Assembly: GCA_934370915.1 (NCBI GenBank) | Contig: CAKRNI010000184.1 | Location: 1-5,257 of the forward strand | Length of the DNA stretch: 5,257 nucleotides | Source of the DNA: an uncultured Lachnospiraceae bacterium | Lineage (GTDB): Bacteria > Bacillota > Clostridia > Lachnospirales > Lachnospiraceae | Direction of reading: 5' to 3' | Part shown: positions 1 through 4,919 of the stretch, one piece after another | Layout: each line of letters starts with the position of its first letter | How positions within the stretch are numbered: the first letter of the stretch is position 1 | Translations under genes and position numbers: made by a program | The notes under the pieces: model-generated | The model's database searches: none | What the model was told of the DNA's origin: nothing | What the model saw: the letters and a program-made list of their open reading frames with translations, nothing else

Positions 1-1
1 A

Positions 2-79
2 ACCTCCCTTGATGATGCTGAGGCGAAGTCCAAAGCCGTCGGTGATGAGCTGATGGGCATGGTGGATAAGATGATGTGA
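2..79 (+). CDS. C-terminal end of an unidentified protein (partial)
   Basis: An open plus-strand frame enters from the left edge and ends at TGA (77-79). Its 25 visible residues are charged and helix-like, starting TSLDDAEAK and ending in GMVDKMM, with no recognisable motif. The frame is judged real because the codons are typical of the neighbouring genes and because two hairpins, one a good intrinsic terminator, follow within about 160 bases. The other forward frames are either closed near the left edge or end without such context. The function cannot be named from this fragment. Confidence 0.6.
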   Translation, partial: TSLDDAEAKSKAVGDELMGMVDKMM

Positions 80-150
80 GATTCCCGGATGTGGGGATAA
101 AGACAGCGGATATCAGAACGCTGTGAAAGATATGAAATGAATCATTGTCT

Positions 151-177
151 GGACGGGCTGTGTGAAAACAGCCGTCC
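151..177 (+). other. Bulged GC-rich hairpin downstream of the first gene
   Basis: GGACGGGCTGT (151-161) pairs with ACAGCCGTCC (168-177) over 10 base pairs with one bulged G, closing a 6-nt GTGAAA loop. No T-run follows, so it is not a terminator by itself. It could protect the 3' end of the upstream mRNA or cause polymerase pausing before the terminator at 190-241. The pairing is read directly; the role is a guess. Confidence 0.5.
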
Positions 178-189
178 GGGCGGACATAG

Positions 190-241
190 AAAAGCTCCCG
201 GAGAGACTGCAGATCAAAAGCAGTTTTTCTGAGAGCTTTTT
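190..241 (+). terminator. Rho-independent terminator of the upstream plus-strand gene
   Basis: Bases 190-210 pair with 220-240 as a continuous 21-position stem with one mismatch (C198/A232) and three G-U pairs, around a 9-nt loop (211-219). The outer arms are AAAAGCTC and GAGCTTTT, and the 3' arm runs into a five-T tract (237-241). The A-tract, stem and T-tract form a standard intrinsic terminator, probably working mainly for the gene ending at 79. The minus-strand complement also ends in a T-run, so it might stop transcripts arriving from the LysR gene. Confidence 0.8.
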
Positions 242-283
242 AGCTTCCGGCTATTTTTCAGAAACTCGCCTAAAGGGCGATTC

Positions 284-314
284 GTTACTGTTCACGCCTT
301 GCGCAAACAGTAAC
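284..314. repeat. Perfect 9-bp inverted repeat
   Basis: GTTACTGTT (284-292) and AACAGTAAC (306-314) are exact reverse complements separated by 13 bases. The spacer side includes the self-complementary TTGCGCAA (299-306). A third CAGTAAC copy lies at 410-416, so the left arm has two possible pairing partners: a local hairpin or a long-range closing stem. Confidence 0.7.
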
Positions 315-315
315 T

Positions 316-353
316 GATTTTGCCGATGCTTCGCATTCCAAATCGGCAAAATC
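316..353. repeat. Perfect 12-bp inverted repeat, possible LysR-side terminator
   Basis: GATTTTGCCGAT (316-327) is exactly complementary to ATCGGCAAAATC (342-353), with a 14-base loop. It begins one base after the previous repeat. No long T-run follows on either strand outside the stem, so it is not a canonical terminator. As the strongest hairpin in this cluster, it could still shape the 3' end of the minus-strand LysR transcript. Confidence 0.65.
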
Positions 354-375
354 CACTACCACCACTGTACTGTAC

Positions 376-399
376 GGAATTTTCAGTTCAGAAAATTCC
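376..399. repeat. Perfect 9-bp inverted repeat with short loop
   Basis: GGAATTTTC (376-384) and GAAAATTCC (391-399) are exact reverse complements around the 6-base loop AGTTCA. It lies about 50 bases beyond the LysR stop codon and would be the first hairpin met by the LysR transcript. The short loop makes it a stable stem, but there is no T-tract after it on the minus strand, so any terminator role is uncertain. Confidence 0.65.
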
Positions 400-446
400 T
401 ACCCGTGTGCAGTAACGGCGATCCTGCAGATTTCAACGAAACAATT

Positions 447-1436
447 CTACAGGTTTTTGTTCTCCGAACATTCTTCCTCATACCCTGAATCCGGACCATA
501 AAACTGCTCCAGAAACGTGATATAGGCCCTGGCGGCCTTCGGCAGCTGGATGCCTTTCTGGAAGATATAGGCGCTGATATAATCGCCGTACCGGTCAGCT
601 TCCGGCCGCATCCAGTCCGGGAGCGGGAATGAGACGATATTATAGTTTTCCACCTGCTCCCGCATCGGGATCATTCCGATTCCGAGATAGTCGGAGCGCT
701 GGATCACGTTGTGGAGCAGGGCGCGGCTGTTGACATAGATGACCTGGGAGATCCTGTTCCAGTTGATGAGCTGCAGCGTTTCGTCGTTGTAAACGCTCTC
801 CGCGGCCCGGGTCTTTGTGCTCTCGCTTGGATAGAGGACGAAGTTGTACTGGTACAGCTTTTCCGGTGTCAGGTTATCCAGTTCTTTTAGAATCGGATGT
901 CCTACCCGGCAGAAAAACTGTGTCGGGGACTGGAACAGCGGGCGCGCTTCCAGATGGCGGAAGGTGAGAAGTTCCTGGACCTTGTCTGCCTTATGGGCCG
1001 GATACATGATAAATCCGATGTCGGCACGGTTCGTGTAGACATCCTCGATGACTTCATTCCCGGTCATTTCCCGGTAGAAAAAACGGAACGGCGTGTCCGC
1101 AAGAGAGTTCACCATGCGGATAAAGGCATCGCTGGCGTGGGAACAGCTGCTGGAGGAGACCCGCAGGCGGTAAGCTTCCGAGTGCTCCTTAAAGGTGGTC
1201 TTAAAATGTTTCGCGTGCTCAATGAGATCCCGGCTCATGTCGAGAAAGAGCCGTCCGGATTCCGTCGGGATAATTCCGTTTTTTCCGCGGGTAAAGATTG
1301 TGAGCCCGTACTCTTTTTCCGTCTCTCTGAGGACCTTGCTGAGATAGGGCTGGGTCACGAAGAGGTGCTTCGCGGCGGCGGAGATGGAACCGCAGTTTGA
1401 GATCTCGATGAGGTATTCCATGTTCTGAAGATTCAT
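447..1436 (-). CDS. LysR-family transcriptional regulator
   Basis: A 329-residue cytoplasmic DNA-binding regulator. Residues about 1-62 form the LysR winged helix-turn-helix, with the hallmark GSISAAAKHLFVTQPYLSK (16-34) followed by LRETEKEYG and IFTR. A linker helix (about 63-88) leads to the ligand-binding domain, which starts near residue 91 (LRVSSSS) and includes the family-typical ADIGF (138-142). Family members average about 300 residues; the excess is an acidic, polar C-terminal tail (about 312-329). The ATG at 1434-1436 is preceded on the minus strand by AGAAAGGAG with a 10-nt gap, which supports this start over the in-frame Met6. The gene diverges from the membrane protein/M20 cluster, and a palindromic site lies between them, so it probably controls that cluster and perhaps itself. 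The ligand is unknown. Identification as LysR type is firm; the target is inferred. Confidence 0.95.
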   Translation of the reverse strand: MNLQNMEYLIEISNCGSISAAAKHLFVTQPYLSKVLRETEKEYGLTIFTRGKNGIIPTESGRLFLDMSRDLIEHAKHFKTTFKEHSEAYRLRVSSSSCSHASDAFIRMVNSLADTPFRFFYREMTGNEVIEDVYTNRADIGFIMYPAHKADKVQELLTFRHLEARPLFQSPTQFFCRVGHPILKELDNLTPEKLYQYNFVLYPSESTKTRAAESVYNDETLQLINWNRISQVIYVNSRALLHNVIQRSDYLGIGMIPMREQVENYNIVSFPLPDWMRPEADRYGDYISAYIFQKGIQLPKAARAYITFLEQFYGPDSGYEEECSENKNL

Positions 1437-1549
1437 AGGGGATGGTCTCCTTTCTGAAATAAAAGCCAGCCGCCCTGTGGATGTAATCCGGGAACATGAT
1501 CAAAAACATATAATATGACGGATATATCACAGCTCGGATAAATACTGAC

Positions 1550-1569
1550 TTATAACGTTTCAGTTATAA
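1550..1569. promoter_or_regulatory. Candidate LysR operator, perfect inverted repeat
   Basis: TTATAAC-GTTTCA-GTTATAA is a perfect 7-bp inverted repeat with a 6-base spacer. Its centre (1559.5) is about 63 bases upstream of the start site predicted from the -10 box at 1611-1616, the place where LysR-type activators usually bind their recognition site. It also contains a direct repeat, TTATAACGT, at 1550-1558 and 1564-1572. The centred dyad has T-N12-A rather than the textbook T-N11-A spacing, so the match is by symmetry and position, not by strict consensus. Binding by the adjacent LysR protein is inference. Confidence 0.6.
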
Positions 1570-1588
1570 CGTGATGAAAACGGGAAAT

Positions 1589-1616
1589 TTGTAAAACGCT
1601 GTAGAAATAGTATAAT
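1589..1616 (+). promoter_or_regulatory. Sigma-70-type promoter of the membrane protein/M20 cluster
   Basis: A perfect -10 box TATAAT (1611-1616) lies 16 bases downstream of TTGTAA (1589-1594), which matches four of six bases of the -35 consensus. The predicted start is near 1623, giving a leader of about 98 nt before the ATG at 1721. The weak -35 box and short spacer fit a promoter that needs an activator. No convincing terminator or riboswitch structure was seen in the leader. Confidence 0.65.
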
Positions 1617-1720
1617 CAAGTGTATACCAATCAACCGGATATGTCAAACCAAACAGATATAGAAACTGGCGAGTGATCTGTAACTATTGCATTCCGGGCT
1701 ATACATAAGGAGGAATCACT

Positions 1721-2434
1721 ATGAGTACGCATCTGCAGTTAGCAAACAGTACGACGATGGCAATTCTCTGTGGAATCACCATCCTGATCGTTCTTCTCCA
1801 GCCGGTGATCTTTATGATCGTGGCATTCAAACGCGGAAAAGAACTGAACATGACAGACCAGGAAATGAAGGAAGCCGCACGAAGCAGCGCGATCTTCTCT
1901 ATTATCCCGTCACTCCCGATCATCGTGAGTTACCTGCTCTTGGTTCCGTCCCTGGGCCGTTATTTCCCGTGGCTCCGCTTAAGCGTTGTAGGTTCCGCGG
2001 CATATGAGACCATGGTTGCAAATATGGCGGCAGAGGCGCTGGGCCTGGAATCCATCACCGTTCCGGACATCCCGGCTGATACTTTCGTGTTTATTTTGTT
2101 TGTTGTAACAATTGGAATTCTTGGCGGAAATATTTTCAACGTTTTCTTCTTAAAGGCGTACGATAAGAAAGTCGAGTCCATCAAGAACAGCAACGCGAAG
2201 CTCGTTCCGATCATCACGACAGCAATGTTCCTCGGTCTCTACGGAACCATGGCAGCTCCGCATTTCACAAACATCGCGAACATCCCGGCGGTAGCAGCGA
2301 TCCTGGTTGCAGGTATCACATCGATTTTCGTAAACAAGTTTGCGGCGAACCATAAGAAGCTGAAAGAGTTCGCGTTCCCGCTCAGCATGATTGTTGGAAT
2401 GCTTGGCGCATGTGTAGCGAATCTGTTTATCTAG
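1721..2434 (+). CDS. DUF5058-type integral membrane protein, putative transporter subunit
   Basis: A 237-residue hydrophobic protein with about six predicted membrane helices (roughly 12-35, 57-76, 121-145, 162-180, 187-206, 217-236). After helix 1 a charged cytoplasmic-type loop (FKRGKELNMTDQEMKEAAR) precedes a conserved-looking block, SAIFSIIPSLPIIVSY then GRYFPWLRLSVVGSAAYET (79-97). From memory this pattern and length match the DUF5058 family of Firmicutes; no function is established for that family to my knowledge. There is no cleavable signal peptide. The ATG has a strong AAGGAGG (1707-1713) at 7-nt spacing. It is first in the cluster, and its stop codon overlaps the ribosome binding site of the next membrane protein, which points to coupled synthesis and a shared complex. 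A transport role for the substrate of the downstream amidohydrolase is inference from context. Confidence 0.8.
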   Translation: MSTHLQLANSTTMAILCGITILIVLLQPVIFMIVAFKRGKELNMTDQEMKEAARSSAIFSIIPSLPIIVSYLLLVPSLGRYFPWLRLSVVGSAAYETMVANMAAEALGLESITVPDIPADTFVFILFVVTIGILGGNIFNVFFLKAYDKKVESIKNSNAKLVPIITTAMFLGLYGTMAAPHFTNIANIPAVAAILVAGITSIFVNKFAANHKKLKEFAFPLSMIVGMLGACVANLFI

Positions 2435-2446
2435 GAGGAAAATGAT

Positions 2447-3121
2447 ATGAAAGAAAACAGCTTTTACAATAAGATCCACAGACTCGGAAGAATCACCGTT
2501 GTCTGTGCCCTGATCAGCTTCATGGCAGTTCCTTTCGGACTTGCAGCAGCAAACGGAATTTCCATGAATATTTCGGAAATTCTGAAAAATGCGATCCCAC
2601 TTCTCCTGACATTCAGCATCAGCGGTATCTGTGAGAACCTGTCCTTCATGCCGATCATCGGAAGCGGCGCGCTCTACATGTCCTGCGTTACCGGTAATGT
2701 CAGCAACATGAAGGTCCCGGCGGCGGTCAACGCTATGGAAGTTGCAGGATACACAGCCGGAAGCGACCGCGCCGATGTCGTTGCGATCATCGCCGTTGCG
2801 GCATCCACATTCGTGACAACAGCCATTGTATTCCTGGGAATGCTGTTCTTAGCTCCGCTCTTTGCGCCGATCTACAACAACCCATTCTTACAGCCGGCAT
2901 TCCAGAACATGGTTCCGGCACTTATGGGTGCCCTGCTGTTCCCGTTCATCTTAAAGGCCCCGAAGCAGGCCATCGTTCCGATCGCGCTTCCGATTATTGC
3001 GATCTTAGTGATCGGCCGCAAGGTGTTCTCCTCAAACCAGAGCTATATTATGGTCGGTGTGATCATTTTGTCGGTGATTTATTCCCTGGCACTTTATAAA
3101 AAGGGAAAGGTCAGCGCGTAA
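2447..3121 (+). CDS. Integral membrane protein, putative partner of the DUF5058 protein
   Basis: A 224-residue protein with about six or seven hydrophobic segments (roughly 15-36, 46-60, 66-81, 109-143 as one or two helices, 153-169, 174-190, 199-216) and a positively charged N-terminus and C-terminus. The most distinctive part is a polar stretch between helices, SGICENLSFMPIIGSG (59-74) and VTGNVSNMKVPAA (81-93), rich in Gly, Asn and Glu in a membrane context, as expected of a substrate pathway. I do not recognise a named family with confidence. Translation starts at ATG 2447, 8 nt after AGGAGG (2433-2438), which overlaps the TAG stop of the upstream gene, so the two are probably made in fixed ratio. 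Together they resemble a two-subunit permease, recalling in layout only the YjiG/YjiH pair beside iadA in E. coli. The function is inferred. Confidence 0.75.
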   Translation: MKENSFYNKIHRLGRITVVCALISFMAVPFGLAAANGISMNISEILKNAIPLLLTFSISGICENLSFMPIIGSGALYMSCVTGNVSNMKVPAAVNAMEVAGYTAGSDRADVVAIIAVAASTFVTTAIVFLGMLFLAPLFAPIYNNPFLQPAFQNMVPALMGALLFPFILKAPKQAIVPIALPIIAILVIGRKVFSSNQSYIMVGVIILSVIYSLALYKKGKVSA

Positions 3122-3153
3122 AGGGAAAATAAGCGTCCTGGTCGGTGGAAAAT

Positions 3154-3186
3154 ATGAAAACGTGCGGCATAGGCGCAAGTTCCTGA
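3154..3186 (+). CDS. Possible 10-codon leader ORF before the M20 gene
   Basis: ATG at 3154 opens a ten-residue frame, MKTCGIGASS, ending in TGA (3184-3186). A GGTGGA (3144-3149) lies upstream but only 4 nt away, which is close for efficient initiation. The stop falls inside a small hairpin (3180-3198) that would cover part of the Shine-Dalgarno of the M20 gene, so translation of this ORF could expose that site. An ORF this short can occur by chance, so the call is tentative. Confidence 0.2.
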   Translation: MKTCGIGASS

Positions 3187-3219
3187 TAAATCTAGGAAAG
3201 GAAGATCCGGAATTTCGGA
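3180..3219 (+). promoter_or_regulatory. Structured ribosome binding region of the M20 gene
   Basis: The best Shine-Dalgarno, AAAGGAAG (3197-3204), lies about 23 nt from the preferred ATG at 3228, too far for normal use. Two small inverted repeats surround it: TTCCTGA/TC-T-AGGAA (3180-3186 with 3191-3198, one bulge, TAAA loop), which would bury its 5' edge, and TCCG/CGGA (3206-3209 with 3216-3219). Folding of the second would shorten the effective spacing to about 9 nt. A hairpin that bridges a distant Shine-Dalgarno is known for phage T4 gene 38. A weak GGA (3217-3219) is the only closer alternative. Confidence 0.35.
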
Positions 3220-3227
3220 CGAATAAT

Positions 3228-4664
3228 ATGGATAAAAAAGAATTTGTCTTAAAAGCAGTTGCAGATAAAAAAGCCCTGATCGTTGATGTCAGCGACAAAA
3301 TTTTCGACTATGCAGAGGTCGGATTCCATGAATTCAAGACCGCGAAGCTCTACGAGGAAGTCCTGAAAAAAGAGGGATTCCAGGTGGAGATGGGAGTCGG
3401 CGGCATGCCGACGGCGTTCAAGGCCGTATACGGAAGCGGAAAGCCGGTGATCGGTTTCCTCGCCGAGTATGACGCTCTGCCGGAGCTGTCCCAGGAAGGC
3501 GGCTGCACGATGCGAAAGAAAGCCGCAGGGGAAAACCCGGATGGACATGGATGCGGACATAACCTCCTCGGCGCGGGTGCTCTGGCGGCAGCGCTTGCTG
3601 TAAAAGCTTATATCGAGGAGCACCCGGAAGCGGGAACTGTGATCCTTTTTGGATGCCCGAGTGAGGAAAAGGGAGACGGAAAGGCAATCATGGCACGAGA
3701 AGGTGTATTTGACGGTGTGGATGCTGCTTTTACATGGCATCCGGGCGATAAGAATGCGATCTGGTCCGAGTCTACACTGGCGAATGTCAGCGTGTTCTTC
3801 AACTTTAAGGGTGTGACTTCCCACGCGGCGGCAGCCCCGGAACTTGGACGTTCCGCACTGGACGCTGCGGAGCTCATGAGCGTCGGAGTCAACTACCTGC
3901 GGGAGCACATTATCTCCGACGCGAGAGTCCACTACGCGTACCGTGATGTAGGAGGAATCGCCCCGAACGTTGTCCAGGGACACAGCAGAGTCCACTATTT
4001 TATCCGCGCACCAAAGTCATGGCAGGTGAAGGAGATCTACAAGCGCGTCGTTGATGTGGCGGAAGGCGCCGCAAAGATGACGGGAACCGAGATGACATAC
4101 GAGCTCTATGCCGGACTTTCCGACTATATCCCGAACCATGTTCTCTCAGAAGTTCTCCACGAGTCCATGGAGGAGATCGGTGCCCCGAAATACGACGAGG
4201 CGGACTTTGCCCTGGCGTCAAAATTCTTCCATGAGACCGCGACACCGGATGAGATGGAGGCAAAGCGCGCGTCCTTAAGGAAACTCTTCGGCGCGGACCA
4301 CATGGAGGAGATCGAAGCCCATCCGCTCCACACATCCATCGCTCCGCTCGTCTGGAACGGAAAAGTTCAGGCCGGCTCCACCGACGTCGGTGATGCCAGT
4401 TATGTGATCCCGACCGCCATGTGCACAACTGCCACCGCAACTCTCGGCACCGCCGCCCACACCTGGCAGATGACCGCCCATGGAAATACGGAGATCGCAC
4501 ATAAGGCGATGCTGAATGTAGGCGAGGCGATGGCACTGGCTGCATTAAAGACCATGGAGAGCCCGGAGCTCCTGAAAAAGGCACATGATGAGTGGATGGC
4601 GGAGACAAACGGCATCTACGAGTGCCCGATCCCGAAGGAGGTTGGACCGAGGCTGGAGGATTGA
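3228..4664 (+). CDS. M20-family metallo-amidohydrolase (AbgB-like)
   Basis: A 478-residue cytoplasmic zinc-dependent amidohydrolase/peptidase. Numbered from ATG 3228, the core motifs are AEYDALPEL (79-87), GHGCGHN (106-112, metal-binding His and Cys), the catalytic/metal Glu pair CPSEEKGDG (143-151), WHPGD (170-174), SHAAA (198-202) in the lid region, GGIAPNVV (242-249), GSTDVGDASYV (383-393) and AHTW (410-413). Order and length agree with AbgB, the 481-residue subunit that cleaves p-aminobenzoyl-glutamate, and with related aminoacylases. No signal peptide is seen. The frame stays open upstream to a GTG at 3162, but MDKKEFVLK matches the usual family N-terminus better, so 3228 is preferred. 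No AbgA-like partner lies beside it; instead two membrane proteins precede it, suggesting hydrolysis of an imported amide-linked compound. The exact substrate cannot be read from the sequence. Confidence 0.9.
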   Translation: MDKKEFVLKAVADKKALIVDVSDKIFDYAEVGFHEFKTAKLYEEVLKKEGFQVEMGVGGMPTAFKAVYGSGKPVIGFLAEYDALPELSQEGGCTMRKKAAGENPDGHGCGHNLLGAGALAAALAVKAYIEEHPEAGTVILFGCPSEEKGDGKAIMAREGVFDGVDAAFTWHPGDKNAIWSESTLANVSVFFNFKGVTSHAAAAPELGRSALDAAELMSVGVNYLREHIISDARVHYAYRDVGGIAPNVVQGHSRVHYFIRAPKSWQVKEIYKRVVDVAEGAAKMTGTEMTYELYAGLSDYIPNHVLSEVLHESMEEIGAPKYDEADFALASKFFHETATPDEMEAKRASLRKLFGADHMEEIEAHPLHTSIAPLVWNGKVQAGSTDVGDASYVIPTAMCTTATATLGTAAHTWQMTAHGNTEIAHKAMLNVGEAMALAALKTMESPELLKKAHDEWMAETNGIYECPIPKEVGPRLED

Positions 4665-4717
4665 TGGAGAAGCCTGAACTGGGATCAACGATAGATCGAT
4701 ATCCGGAAAAATTCTGA
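4664..4717 (+). CDS. Possible 17-codon ORF overlapping the M20 stop
   Basis: The sequence TGATG joins the M20 stop codon (4662-4664) to an ATG (4664-4666) that opens MEKPELGSTIDRYPEKF and ends with TGA (4715-4717). GGAGG (4655-4659) precedes it at only 4 nt. The overlap is the usual form of translational coupling, but the peptide is short, has no known match in my memory, and could be chance. It lies just before the operon's terminal hairpin. Confidence 0.2.
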   Translation: MEKPELGSTIDRYPEKF

Positions 4718-4738
4718 AAATCCAAGTCAGAAAATTAT

Positions 4739-4800
4739 AAAAGAGGCAGGATGAATCTGTGAAAAGGAACGACCTTTCGACAGAGCATCCTGCCTCTTTT
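4739..4800 (+). terminator. Long hairpin closing the M20 cluster
   Basis: AAAAGAGGCAGGATG (4739-4753) pairs perfectly with CATCCTGCCTCTTTT (4786-4800). Pairing continues inward with TCTGT/ACAGA (4756-4760, 4780-4784) and AAAGG/CCTTT (4763-4767, 4773-4777) to a 5-nt AACGA loop, giving 25 base pairs in 62 nt. The A-tract and T-tract at the two ends make it work in principle on either strand. The T-run is only four long and belongs to the stem, so termination may be incomplete, but it is the obvious end of the upstream operon. Confidence 0.75.
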
Positions 4801-4838
4801 GGAGATTTTGTGTTGCTGCTTTATTTTACTACGATTAC

Positions 4839-4868
4839 ATGGAAGTTTAGTATGAAAAGTATTATAAT
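4839..4868 (+). promoter_or_regulatory. Probable promoter of the ArsC-like gene
   Basis: A perfect TATAAT (4863-4868) sits in an A/T-rich stretch between the terminator hairpin and the ArsC-like gene. A weak -35 candidate, ATGGAA (4839-4844), lies 18 bases upstream with three of six consensus matches. The predicted start near 4875 gives a leader of about 40 nt. The -10 box and position are convincing; the -35 assignment is not. Confidence 0.45.
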
Positions 4869-4899
4869 GGATGCAATAAGGAAAAGTCATGGCAAATAA

Positions 4900-4919
4900 A
4901 AAGGAGTAATAATGTTTTG
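4900..4919 (+). promoter_or_regulatory. Ribosome binding site that fixes a TTG start
   Basis: AAAGGAG (4900-4906) lies 10 nt before TTG (4917-4919). The nearby ATG at 4912 is out of frame and meets a stop after one more codon (ATG TTT TGA), and no in-frame ATG or GTG exists upstream before the stop at 4848. This makes TTG the only reasonable start for the ArsC-like protein. Confidence 0.7.

Larger units (their letters stand above)
267..417. repeat. Cluster of perfect inverted repeats between convergent genes (non-coding)
   Basis: The 367-base gap between the convergent genes ending at 79 and 447 holds no credible gene. Beyond the terminator it contains a string of palindromes: CGCC/GGCG (267-270, 276-279), GTTACTGTT/AACAGTAAC (284-292, 306-314), GATTTTGCCGAT/ATCGGCAAAATC (316-327, 342-353) and GGAATTTTC/GAAAATTCC (376-384, 391-399). 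An 8-base inverted pair, CGTTACTG (283-290) and CAGTAACG (410-417), brackets the inner ones. This density is typical of dispersed palindromic elements (REP- or MITE-like) or a multi-branched RNA. I do not recognise a named family. Some of these hairpins may also end the LysR transcript. Confidence 0.6.

Noticed and set aside
267..417. CRISPR array
   Set aside because: The repeats are different palindromes, not copies of one direct repeat separated by equal-length spacers.
897..1400. A 167-codon open frame on the plus strand opposite the LysR gene
   Set aside because: It is fully antisense to a gene with unmistakable LysR motifs, its translation is rich in Arg and Gly with no domain pattern, and there is no promoter or ribosome binding site to support it.
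1437..1549. A promoter for the LysR gene on the minus strand
   Set aside because: Several A/T-rich hexamers occur (for example TATTAT, complement of 1510-1515), but none has a believable -35 box at 16-18 bases, so no position is claimed.
1687..2007. A 106-codon plus-strand frame overlapping the start of the DUF5058-type gene
   Set aside because: It is out of frame with the membrane protein that has the strong ribosome binding site, and its sequence is not hydrophobic or domain-like.
1721..3121. Assignment of the membrane pair as YjiG/YjiH
   Set aside because: Only the layout (two membrane proteins beside a peptidase) is similar; I see no sequence motif that ties them to that family.
3162..3227. 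A 22-residue N-terminal extension of the M20 protein from GTG 3162
   Set aside because: The extra residues (MRHRRKFLIN onward) are not part of the usual family N-terminus, and the nearest upstream purine-rich site is weak and 12 nt away. It is kept only as an alternative start.
3249..3995. A 248-codon open frame on the minus strand opposite the M20 gene
   Set aside because: Its translation is low in recognisable structure and is explained as the complement of the strongly conserved M20 coding sequence.
4000..4725. A 241-codon open frame on the minus strand opposite the 3' half of the M20 gene
   Set aside because: The product is dominated by Arg, Ser and Pro, typical of the antisense of a GC-rich gene, and it crosses beyond the M20 stop without any supporting signals.
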